Source of the DNA: Prolixibacteraceae bacterium
GTDB lineage: Bacteria; Bacteroidota; Bacteroidia; Bacteroidales; Prolixibacteraceae
NCBI GenBank assembly: GCA_030602265.1
Contig: JAUWAB010000007.1
Span: 1-64,000, forward strand
Length of the DNA stretch: 64,000 nt
Reading direction: 5' to 3'
Of this stretch, positions 55,398-63,450 are shown in pieces. Position 1 is the stretch's first letter, and every line of letters begins with the position of its first letter. Both the position numbers and the translations under genes were made by a program. Below the pieces are notes generated by a model. It did no database searches. It was not told where the DNA came from and saw nothing but the letters and a program-made list of their open reading frames with translations.

Positions 55398-55487
55398 ATA
55401 TTACTCACAAAGAGATGTTGATCTCTTCATAAGTTTGTTTAGTTTGGTTAGTAAAAATGCCATCTTTTCTGATGGCATTTTTTTTTA
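55398..55487 (+). ncRNA. Candidate small RNA 2, similar in layout to candidate 1
   Basis: Hairpin AAGAGAT-GTTG-ATCTCTT (55410-55427), a ~25-nt linker containing TTTGGTTAG, then an intrinsic terminator (55453-55486). The upstream stretch TTACTCAC resembles TACTTCAC before hairpin 1, and the stems differ by compensating changes. No clear own promoter is visible, so it may be silent, processed or simply a terminator. Confidence 0.3.
55453..55486. terminator. Bidirectional terminator
   Basis: AAAAATGCCATC / GATGGCATTTTT, 12 bp perfect with a 6-nt loop. It reaches the stop codon of the convergent dehydrogenase gene. Confidence 0.85.
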
Positions 55488-56762
55488 TTCTATTCCGGGA
55501 GCATGCTCAAGCAGAAACTCCTCTGCCTCAACAGACCACAATCCCCTGGTCTTATCAGTTATTCGCGCCAGTTCGGCGTAAAAGGGATCACTTGCACCCA
55601 ATTGTGCAAAATCGCTGATCGCAGTTAGGGGAAGGTCTTTGTGCGTATAAATCAATTTTTTACCTCCCTGAATTTCCGGCAGCTTCAGTGTGGTTTCGAT
55701 AACGGCATTCAAACCTCCGATATGGGTTATCAGTCCGGCCGGATCCAAACCCTTTGACATACAGTCCAGTGCTTCCACCAAATCGTCGTTATTGCCGCCT
55801 GAAGTTCCCACGATATGGGTAGAGGCATAGTGTACGTTATAGAAATTCATTTTAGCCGAGAATTTTGGATCTGACGGGCCGGCAAAGAAGTTGAGACATC
55901 CGTCGGGGGCTAATATGGCATCCCCCTGTTCGATTACCGAAGGTACCGGGGCAAAAACAAATACATCATGGTACCCTTCGCCTCCTGATATACTCTTCAG
56001 TAGACCGACCGGATCTGAAACATTTCCGGTATTCATATAGACCAGTTCAATTCCGTTTTCTTTGGCCCAACCGACCGGGAAGATGGTTGCTGCCCTGTCG
56101 AGTCGGCTTTGGTCAATATCCGTAATCACCAAAAGAGAAGGTTTGCGGTCGCGGCGGTTAATCACATAATTAATGGCAGCCAGACCCATCGGCCCCACTC
56201 CGGCAAGTATAGCCATCTTTCCGCCCTGTACGATTTCCATTTCGTGAACATATGAACCCGGCCGGGTATGATAGTTGGCATGCATCGCGCCGATGACACA
56301 GGAGAGCGGTTCAGCCAGCGATGCCGGATAATACCCTTGTCCGTCGTATGGCAGCAGACAATCCTGAACCAGCACATCCTTCGGGATAATTACATAGGTG
56401 GCATTACCGCCAATATAGGGGTAGCTGTATCCGGGAGCACTCAATATCCCTACAGGTCCTTCAGGATAATAGATCGCAGGCTGAATGGAATACTTCTGTC
56501 CCGGATGGAACTTATGCTTCCAGTTTGCGCCGACTTCAATAATCTCACCGCTGAACTCATGGCCGATAATCACCGGATTATTATGCACATCGTCAGGAAT
56601 TCTTTTATGGTCCGGCCCCTGATGCGCGGCTTTGTATGAAGACATACAAATACTGTCTGAGACCACCTTCGCCAGGATCTCGTCATCTGTGATCGCCGGA
56701 AGCTCAAAGGATTCGAGTCGCAGGTCATTCCTGCCATATAATCTGATTGCTGTTGTTCTCAT
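55485..56762 (-). CDS. L-sorbose-1-phosphate-reductase-like zinc dehydrogenase
   Basis: 425 residues, medium-chain dehydrogenase. Catalytic zinc residues are visible: Cys in DSICMSSYKAAHQG, GHEFSGE, and Glu in SLAEPLSC. The structural four-Cys zinc lobe is absent (replaced by PEGPVGILSAPGYSYPYIGG). Rossmann motif ILAGVGPMGLAAINYV, then VITDIDQSRLDRA. This pattern agrees with SorE-type L-sorbose-1-phosphate reductases as I know them, including the CMSSYKA motif and the SAPGYSYPYIGG loop. Third gene of the sugar-phosphate operon, 67 nt after the aldolase/SDR gene. The true substrate is uncertain. Confidence 0.8.
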   Translation of the reverse strand: MRTTAIRLYGRNDLRLESFELPAITDDEILAKVVSDSICMSSYKAAHQGPDHKRIPDDVHNNPVIIGHEFSGEIIEVGANWKHKFHPGQKYSIQPAIYYPEGPVGILSAPGYSYPYIGGNATYVIIPKDVLVQDCLLPYDGQGYYPASLAEPLSCVIGAMHANYHTRPGSYVHEMEIVQGGKMAILAGVGPMGLAAINYVINRRDRKPSLLVITDIDQSRLDRAATIFPVGWAKENGIELVYMNTGNVSDPVGLLKSISGGEGYHDVFVFAPVPSVIEQGDAILAPDGCLNFFAGPSDPKFSAKMNFYNVHYASTHIVGTSGGNNDDLVEALDCMSKGLDPAGLITHIGGLNAVIETTLKLPEIQGGKKLIYTHKDLPLTAISDFAQLGASDPFYAELARITDKTRGLWSVEAEEFLLEHAPGIE

Positions 56763-56829
56763 GTTATTAAAGATTTAAATTCTGATCAACCGGTTATTGC
56801 CGGCATAAAACTGCCTTGGTTATATGATG

Positions 56830-58803
56830 CTAACTCAGCATTTCCTGTCCCCCGGTCACAGGAACTGCCTGTCCGGTCTCATACTCCTGCTCCGTCACAT
56901 AAAGGATAGCCTTCACCACATCGGCCGGTGTGCAACCTCTTCCTGCCGGAACCTGCATTTCATAATGCCGTTTTACGTCTTCAACGGTCCTGGCTCCTGG
57001 TATCTTTCCAGCCTTCAGGTATTGAATAAACAAACCGTTTTCAGGATCTGACCATAATGGTCCGTCGAAATAATTTCCGGGGCATATGGAATTTACCTTG
57101 ATCCTGTAAGGCATCAGTTCAAGTGCAAAGGATTGTGTGAGCCCGATTCCCCCGAACTTGCCACCAGCATAGGCAAAGTTTTTATTGCTCCCCTTAAGTC
57201 CCGATTTGGAATTGATCTGGATGATATCCATAAAATGGTCCGGATGGAATCTGTTCTGAATTTTCATCACTGCGGAAGCATATTTGGCACAGTGAAAATA
57301 TCCGGTATAATTCACCCGGGTCATCAACCCGAAGGTCTCCGGGGTCATCTCATCCAGTCCGCCAGCCTTCAGTATCCCTGCATTGGAGATCATCACATCC
57401 AGCCCGCCGAAAAAGAGAACGCTGTCCCTGACCATAAGGTTCACAGAACCGGCATCGGCAACATTGACAGGGACAAAGAGCGCCTTGTTCATTTTCCCCA
57501 ATCCATTGAGCCGACCGGCAAAAGCCCTGCCCTTCTCCTCGTTCAGGTCGGCAATGACAATCGAGGCCCCCTCTCCATAAAGCATTTCAGCGATACCGGC
57601 CCCAAAACCCTGGGCAGCTCCTGTAATAACCACCACCTTGTTGTCTAACCGGCCGTACCGGACTGAACCGCGGGCAATATTCTTTCGGTAATTTTCCACT
57701 TCCCAGTTTTCGATAAAACGGATCTGGTCGGTGGTCATGGGGTGCGAACCGCCAAAATTCCTGGAAAGCACTGAGATCTGGCAGAAATCAAGGACCAGGT
57801 CGTGCAGATAATCCAGAGCACCGGCAGAATCGTCTGCTACGATAACCCCCAGGTTCCTGATGAAGATAACCTTAGGCATTACCCCGTTACGTTCCAGGTA
57901 TTCCGTTGCTTTTTGCCTGATCTCCCGGGTAATGGCATCAGTACTTCCGGTTTGTCCGACATACAGATATTCGGAAAGGCAATACACCACCTGATCGGGA
58001 GTAAATGGCACTGAAACGGAGGCGAAGGATCCCGGATCTGCAGTTATCGACCTGATCATCGGGTTGCTGAAAAACCTTGCCAATTTAAGCCTGTCATCTG
58101 AGAGTATCATCCTGACAGCCGGGAGAATTTCGGTCATCATTTCGGGTGCCTCATCAGGAGAGAGGTCAGGCAGCTCTGCAAAGCAGGACTTAATTCCTGA
58201 AATTATCCCGGCATAGATACCCCGGATCTCATCCACAGAATCGGCGGCAACAAATATGCCGTGGTTCTGAATAAATACCACCTGTGGATCAAGGCCTTTG
58301 CTGGCCCTGTAAGCGGCAATCTTTTCCCTGACAAAAGAAAAAAGAATAAAGCCGGGGTCGGTATAAGGAATGAAAAGGGCTTTATCGCCGAAAAGCCTGA
58401 CCGTTACCTGCTCTGCTTCCCTGCTGCACATCAGGGCGTTTACCACGGTGGGATGGGTATGAACCACAAAACGGTAGCCGAACAGATTGTGCAGAGAGGT
58501 TTCTACGGAAGGACGCAGCCCCGACTCCGGATTAATCCTGCAATTCAGCAGGGCATTCTTGACCTCCTCCTCCCTTAAAACGGGGTCTTCAGAAAAATGC
58601 ATTCCTGAAATGGCTTCCAGCCGACTGCGATCCATCACGCAAAAGCCGGATTCCGTTATATCTGAAAGTGCCACCCCGCTGGCTTTAATATATAACTGAC
58701 TGTCGCTTTTCCACGAGGTATTGCCTCCTCCGGCAATTACAAACTCTTTCTTTTTTCCATAAAACTGAGATATTTCAACCAGTTCGTCAATAGGCGTATG
58801 CAT
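56830..58803 (-). CDS. Class II aldolase/SDR fusion (COG3347 type)
   Basis: 657 residues. The N-terminal half (about 1-390) is a class II aldolase-like module: VIAGGGNTSWK, PSVETSLHNLFGYRFVVHTHPTVVNAL with the His-x-His metal site, and FIQNHGIFVAAD with a third His. The C-terminal half (about 395-657) is a short-chain dehydrogenase: VVVITGAAQGFGAGIA, IQINSKSG, catalytic Tyr-x3-Lys in FAYAGGKFGGIGLTQSFALE, and VPAGRGCTPADV resembling sorbitol-6-phosphate 2-dehydrogenase. It could cleave and oxidise a ketose 1-phosphate or interconvert sugar phosphates. Two nt after the PHP gene. Confidence 0.82.
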   Translation of the reverse strand: MHTPIDELVEISQFYGKKKEFVIAGGGNTSWKSDSQLYIKASGVALSDITESGFCVMDRSRLEAISGMHFSEDPVLREEEVKNALLNCRINPESGLRPSVETSLHNLFGYRFVVHTHPTVVNALMCSREAEQVTVRLFGDKALFIPYTDPGFILFSFVREKIAAYRASKGLDPQVVFIQNHGIFVAADSVDEIRGIYAGIISGIKSCFAELPDLSPDEAPEMMTEILPAVRMILSDDRLKLARFFSNPMIRSITADPGSFASVSVPFTPDQVVYCLSEYLYVGQTGSTDAITREIRQKATEYLERNGVMPKVIFIRNLGVIVADDSAGALDYLHDLVLDFCQISVLSRNFGGSHPMTTDQIRFIENWEVENYRKNIARGSVRYGRLDNKVVVITGAAQGFGAGIAEMLYGEGASIVIADLNEEKGRAFAGRLNGLGKMNKALFVPVNVADAGSVNLMVRDSVLFFGGLDVMISNAGILKAGGLDEMTPETFGLMTRVNYTGYFHCAKYASAVMKIQNRFHPDHFMDIIQINSKSGLKGSNKNFAYAGGKFGGIGLTQSFALELMPYRIKVNSICPGNYFDGPLWSDPENGLFIQYLKAGKIPGARTVEDVKRHYEMQVPAGRGCTPADVVKAILYVTEQEYETGQAVPVTGGQEMLS

Positions 58804-58805
58804 AA

Positions 58806-60035
58806 TTATTCACGGATAAAATTTAAAACAATCTCTTTGCCCCATCCGGCCAGATCCTCCAGAATCGCTGAAGAGGGGAACTGATCTGTCGGGAACCCGG
58901 AAAGTCCGCGGGCTGTCAGATACTGATGGGCAGCGATGATCGCCGCTCCGCGGAAGTTGATCCGCTCAAGCTCTTCTCCCATTTCTGTATTTCCACGACA
59001 GGTTAAGGTCAGCGGATCAAGCTGAGGCGTATTGTGCTCAGAGCCAAAGGTAACGACAAAGCCTTGCTGGTCAAAGAACCTTACAAAATCCAGCAAAACG
59101 GACCGCTCATTCCGGCCAGGTATCAGCTCGATCATATAAATACCCTTACTTTTCAGGGTATCAGCCATTGACTGGTAGTCAGCCTCGAACTCAGTGAATC
59201 TTCCCTGCGGGTCATCCAGAAGAACCGGATAACATGGAATGCCACCCGCGTCGACAATCAACGAAACCACCTCGTCGAGTGAGAGAAAAGCCTTATCATC
59301 CTCAGGCACGAATGCAGGACCACCAGATTTCAACAGGTTATTACGGATCTCATTCTCAAGCGCGGCGAAATTTGTCAGGTCAGATTTAGGCGCCTTCCCT
59401 GAAAAGATTTCAGTAAGGGCAGCAATCCGCATTTCATCTGCAGAAAACTTTTCGAAAACGGCTATTCTTACCGCGGCAGCGATATGTCTTTCCCTGAAAA
59501 GGTTTCGTGCCAGTCGTCGCTGAAGTTCAGCCGCATCGAAACGGATTCCGGTGGAGGTTTTTTCCAGAAACCGATTGAGCAGCCCGACCATGGTATAAGT
59601 CTGCCGGTTACTTTCTGCCTGCAATGTCCGGATGCTCTCCAGACTTGATGTACTCATGGATACGGGGTAGCGCAACCCCTTGCCGCTGAGATATACTCTT
59701 CCAGGATTCTGAGGATCGTTGATCCTGACGCCTGAATTCTGGGCATCTTTCTGCAGAGACATAAATTCTATATTGAAGAGCGGAAATACCTTGCTGGCTT
59801 TGGCTAACGACGCGAATTCCGCATATCCGTCGGTGGTGTAAAAATCATTGATACCCAGAATGGAGAGCCCCTCTTCCCGCGCCATCTTAAAAGGCTGCTC
59901 CATGTCCTCAAATGCGCTGAATGAATAGGGAGTATGTATGTGCCCGTTAACCTTTGGCAAAAATTCTCTATCGCCTGTATTTATTAAGGATCCTTGTGAT
60001 TCAGGCTTAACTGTTTCCGGATAATAATCAGTCAT
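58806..60035 (-). CDS. PHP-domain metal-dependent protein
   Basis: 409 residues. PHP motifs: NGHIHTPYSFSAF near the start, ILGINDFYTTDGYAEF, LFNIEFMSL, IPCYPVLLDD, and FGSEHNTPQ late, giving the usual His/Asp/Glu metal ligands. The family includes phosphoesterases such as histidinol phosphatase; here the role is unknown, possibly a sugar-phosphate phosphatase. First gene of the operon with the aldolase/SDR and SorE-like genes. No promoter is identified with confidence upstream. Confidence 0.8.
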   Translation of the reverse strand: MTDYYPETVKPESQGSLINTGDREFLPKVNGHIHTPYSFSAFEDMEQPFKMAREEGLSILGINDFYTTDGYAEFASLAKASKVFPLFNIEFMSLQKDAQNSGVRINDPQNPGRVYLSGKGLRYPVSMSTSSLESIRTLQAESNRQTYTMVGLLNRFLEKTSTGIRFDAAELQRRLARNLFRERHIAAAVRIAVFEKFSADEMRIAALTEIFSGKAPKSDLTNFAALENEIRNNLLKSGGPAFVPEDDKAFLSLDEVVSLIVDAGGIPCYPVLLDDPQGRFTEFEADYQSMADTLKSKGIYMIELIPGRNERSVLLDFVRFFDQQGFVVTFGSEHNTPQLDPLTLTCRGNTEMGEELERINFRGAAIIAAHQYLTARGLSGFPTDQFPSSAILEDLAGWGKEIVLNFIRE

Positions 60036-60124
60036 ATTTCTTTATTTCTTAATTATGCTCCAAATTAAGAAAATAAAAGCAATATGCCCATCCTTTGGTA
60101 TCCTGAATGGAAGCCGTATTTTTT

Positions 60125-60157
60125 TTTGGAAAAAATATTTTTTATTATATATTTTTG
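60125..60157 (+). promoter_or_regulatory. Promoter of the M23 peptidase gene
   Basis: TTTG (60125-60128), 21-nt spacer, TATTTTTG (60150-60157) followed by C. The GTG start is 66 nt further. Confidence 0.55.
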
Positions 60158-60222
60158 CAGTCTGAGGATTAAGGCTGAAAATCAAAATTAAATCAGCGAA
60201 TTATTAACCAGATTTCAGGATA

Positions 60223-61065
60223 GTGAATTTTATTGATCTGAGGAAAACAGCATTATTTTTAACAGGCTTGTTGTTGATAGCCAGGACATTAACGGCAGCG
60301 GCATCAGTCCGGGTGGATTCGTTACACATTTATGTACTCGACGCTGAACTTTATACAGACACACTGGATATTGGCCCGGAGTTCGATGTACCCGACGACG
60401 CTTTGTTATTCGATGAGGAGGCATTGCCATCCTTTGCCGACATGCTGGACCAGTTTGTTGTCCCCTTTAACGGTAAGGTAATCAGTAAATATGGAATGCG
60501 GCGAGGTCGGATGCATACGGGTACCGACATCAAGCTTTTATTAGGGGATACAGTGGTGGCGGCCTACCAGGGCGTTGTCACAAGGGCCCAAACCTACTAC
60601 GGATATGGCAAACTTGTTGTAATCAACCACAACCATGGCATTGAGACTTATTATGCCCATCTTTCCAACATACTGGTAAGAACCGGTGATACGGTCAGTA
60701 CGGGACAGATAATCGGGCTTGGGGGCAGGACCGGAAGAGCAACCGGTACGCACCTTCATTTTGAAATCCGCGAGAATGGGAAAGCCTATAACCCGGAGCT
60801 GGTTTTTGATTTTGAAAACCAATCCATCAAACAGGAGATTCAGGGGAAGGAGATGCTGGCTGAACTGGTAAAAAAACCAAGGGTAACTGAAAAACAACAT
60901 GTTATTGAAATGGGTGACACACCCTCAGAATATATAGTAAGGTCCGGAGATTCCTTATGGCTTATTGCCCGCAGGTTCCAGGTAACCGTAAATGAACTTT
61001 GCAGGCTCAACAACCTCACCACACAATCGGTATTAAGAATCGGTTCAGTTTTACGTATATACTGA
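60223..61065 (+). CDS. M23 peptidase with C-terminal LysM
   Basis: 280 residues from a GTG start at 60223. Signal segment (about 8-27, TALFLTGLLLIARTLTAAAS). The M23 domain (about 80-195) shows MHTGTDIKLLLGDTVVA (His-x3-Asp zinc ligands), GIETYYAHLSNI, and ATGTHLHFEIRENG (His-x-His). C-terminal LysM (about 236-279, YIVRSGDSLWLIARRFQVTVNELCRLNN). It likely cuts peptidoglycan peptide cross-links in the periplasm, or activates an amidase if inactive; all zinc ligands appear present. Confidence 0.92.
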   Translation: MNFIDLRKTALFLTGLLLIARTLTAAASVRVDSLHIYVLDAELYTDTLDIGPEFDVPDDALLFDEEALPSFADMLDQFVVPFNGKVISKYGMRRGRMHTGTDIKLLLGDTVVAAYQGVVTRAQTYYGYGKLVVINHNHGIETYYAHLSNILVRTGDTVSTGQIIGLGGRTGRATGTHLHFEIRENGKAYNPELVFDFENQSIKQEIQGKEMLAELVKKPRVTEKQHVIEMGDTPSEYIVRSGDSLWLIARRFQVTVNELCRLNNLTTQSVLRIGSVLRIY

Positions 61066-61254
61066 TCCAGGTGAATTCCTGAAGAATATTTTGTTGCCCC
61101 GGATAAACGGCATATAACCCACTGTTTTTCTCCATAAAATGAATGAGATCAGGTATCTTGAATGCCATATGAACTTTTTTACAGGAAGCACATCGCAGAA
61201 AAGCAGGATTTTATATTTTTAGGGCATTAAACCACTACCAAAAAATTGCCTGTA

Positions 61255-63075
61255 ATGAAAAAAATCAGCACATTCCTGCTTCTATTCCTTTTCAGCCTAG
61301 TTTTAATTGCACAACCTTCTGGTGGTCCCTACGGACCGACACAAAGGTACTACGAGCTGCCCATTGTTCCGGGGACCATATATTACGTTTCCCCCGGAGG
61401 AAAACCCGAATCAAAGGGATTAAGCCCTGACCAGCCCACTGTGATTGAGGCAGCGGTCGAAAAAGCCGTATCGGGCGATGCGATTGTCATGAGGGGAGGG
61501 ATCTATCGGACAGGAAACCTTACCTTCAACCAGCAAATTGTCATTCAACCATACCGGGATGAGCTCCCTGTTCTGAAAGGGACCAGGATTGCAGAAATCT
61601 GGAAGAAAGCTGGCGAAAACCTTTGGGTAACCAGCTGGTCTGCCCTATTCCCCGGAAAACCGGAGAGTTGGTGGAGGCAGGGCCGAGAAGAGCGTTTCAC
61701 CCCCCTGCACCGGTTTAACAACGACGCGGTATTCATAAACGGACAATACCTGCAGTCGGCCGGAAATACAGGAGAAGTTAATGAAGGCACCTTCTTTGTG
61801 GATTATGAAGCCGGAAATATATACATCGGTTCAGATCCGGATGGCAAGCTGGTGGAAATTACGGCTTTCAGGAAAGCACTTGTCAGACCGGATGCTGATG
61901 TCCGGGGTATGAAACCTTCAAAAAGGGGTCCAATAATCCGCGGACTGGAATTTACCCAGTATCCCGATACCATGGTTCACATTGGAGGAGACGTACTGGC
62001 GATTGACCAGCACGGAAAGGATATTGTGGGAACTCGCTTCGAGGACTGTACCTTCTCCAATTGTTTCAGGATAGGCGTATTTGTGATCAGCGACAGCCTG
62101 GTTGTCCGAAACTGTACTTTCACCCATACCAATACCGAAGGGCTTTATGTGGTGGCTTCTTCGGATATCCTGTTAGAGAAGAATATTTTCGGCAGGAACA
62201 ATATTGAACGCTGGACAGGCTTTTACCCGGCAGCCGTAAAAATCTTCAATCAGTGCAAACGGGCGGAGGTCCGGGATAATCTGGTTACCGACAATCCGGA
62301 TTCACACGGAGTCTGGTACGACGTGGGCAATACCGACGGCATTTTCGTGAATAATTGGGTTAGGAATATCGGCACTCGCACCACTCCTTTCCGTCCGAAT
62401 ACCATCTGGCACGGCCAGAGTGGCTTCTTCTTCGAGATCTCCAAGGGAGTGGTCTGTGCAGGAAATGTTTTTGAGGAATGCGACAATGGGATCCTGATTC
62501 TGAACAGCTCCAACGCAAAAGTATACCAGAATACCTTTATCAACAGCCAGGCAGTTTTTGGACGTGATGAGCGAAGTGCCCAGGGTGACCATTTCGGGTG
62601 GCATCCAAGAACCGGTCCCGATGTTGACGAGCGTGTAGGGCATGAATTTGTGAATAACCTTTGTTACGGGAATGGGTCTTTTCAGCGTCCGTTACTGCAC
62701 ATCTGGCAACCCAATTCGCTCTGCCAGAAACTTACTGAGCCTGCATTAAAGAAATTGGACAACAACGCCTTTGTCAACACATCAGATCCGGGACCTGTCA
62801 TTATGTACAGTCAGGAATTGAACGGAAACTGCCAGTTACCTTTCCATACACCTGAAGAGATGAATAAGGCTACCGGCATCTATTGTCTGAAAAGCATCAG
62901 CCTTAAAAACTACCGTGGCCCGCTTTTCAAGGGGCTGCACCTGGGTAATTATGTCCCGCTGTATGAATTTCCGGGAAACGGAACAGCAACTTCATTACCG
63001 GATTATATTAGCCGTCATAAAGTATCCACCGGACTTACAACCTATGTCGGGGCTTATGCTCCCTTATCGGAATAA
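61255..63075 (+). CDS. Exported right-handed parallel beta-helix protein
   Basis: 606 residues from the ATG at 61255 (MKKISTFLLLFLFSLVLIAQ, signal peptide); the TTG at 61246 is less likely. Starts with TIYYVSPGGKPESKGLSPDQPT, as in many pectate-lyase-like proteins. Repeated short strands follow: DCTFSNCFRIGVFVISDSLVVRN, CTFTHTNTEGLYVVASSDILLEKN, FGRNN, and others. It resembles DUF1565/beta-helix lyase-like proteins. A polysaccharide substrate is likely, but the catalytic residues are not obvious. No T9SS domain is present. Single gene. Confidence 0.8.
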   Translation: MKKISTFLLLFLFSLVLIAQPSGGPYGPTQRYYELPIVPGTIYYVSPGGKPESKGLSPDQPTVIEAAVEKAVSGDAIVMRGGIYRTGNLTFNQQIVIQPYRDELPVLKGTRIAEIWKKAGENLWVTSWSALFPGKPESWWRQGREERFTPLHRFNNDAVFINGQYLQSAGNTGEVNEGTFFVDYEAGNIYIGSDPDGKLVEITAFRKALVRPDADVRGMKPSKRGPIIRGLEFTQYPDTMVHIGGDVLAIDQHGKDIVGTRFEDCTFSNCFRIGVFVISDSLVVRNCTFTHTNTEGLYVVASSDILLEKNIFGRNNIERWTGFYPAAVKIFNQCKRAEVRDNLVTDNPDSHGVWYDVGNTDGIFVNNWVRNIGTRTTPFRPNTIWHGQSGFFFEISKGVVCAGNVFEECDNGILILNSSNAKVYQNTFINSQAVFGRDERSAQGDHFGWHPRTGPDVDERVGHEFVNNLCYGNGSFQRPLLHIWQPNSLCQKLTEPALKKLDNNAFVNTSDPGPVIMYSQELNGNCQLPFHTPEEMNKATGIYCLKSISLKNYRGPLFKGLHLGNYVPLYEFPGNGTATSLPDYISRHKVSTGLTTYVGAYAPLSE

Positions 63076-63450
63076 GTCGTTGTATTCGGCAATCGTGAAA
63101 GGGCAACGCCTTCAGGTGAAATTTCCATGATTGCAGAAATACAGACCGTTATGAAAGCACCATGATTAGCCAATCACCAGGTGGCAGGCCCGCCTGGACA
63201 TAATGGCTGGATCGGATGAGCATTCAGCCAGGCCCGCATGAACTTTCGGGCAGGCTGGCCTTATTTTCAGGGCTATCCGGTTCAACCTTGTAGAAGGAAC
63301 TCATTACTGATCAGGCAGCATTTCGACACTTCCTTAAACAAGGAACTCGTTCCTGCGCAGGAAGTTAGCCCGGCGGCACCTGGCCAAAGACACTCATTCC
63401 CGTGCAGGATTGAATCCGGTAATGCGTAAGTTCCTGATCACGAAAGCGTC
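63076..63450. other. Structured intergenic region of unknown content
   Basis: No convincing ORF. It is more GC-rich than the other gaps and full of inverted and near-repeated words: CAGGCCCGCCTG-like motifs at about 63180-63265, a perfect 14-bp palindrome TTCCTGCGCAGGAA (63350-63363) nested inside ACTTCC...GGAAGT, and recurring GGAACT and GATCAGG words. It could be the decayed remains of a repeat or an RNA. I see no terminator with a clear T-run. Confidence 0.4.
63350..63363. repeat. 14-bp perfect palindrome
   Basis: TTCCTGCGCAGGAA, enclosed by an outer ACTTCC / GGAAGT pair, in the non-coding gap before the E1 beta gene. Confidence 0.6.

Noticed and set aside
55351..55581. 76-codon ORF over the second hairpin unit
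   Set aside because: Runs through a terminator and into the antisense 3' end of the dehydrogenase gene.
63238..63429. 63-codon ORF in the structured gap
   Set aside because: No recognisable features and composed of palindromic repeat sequence.
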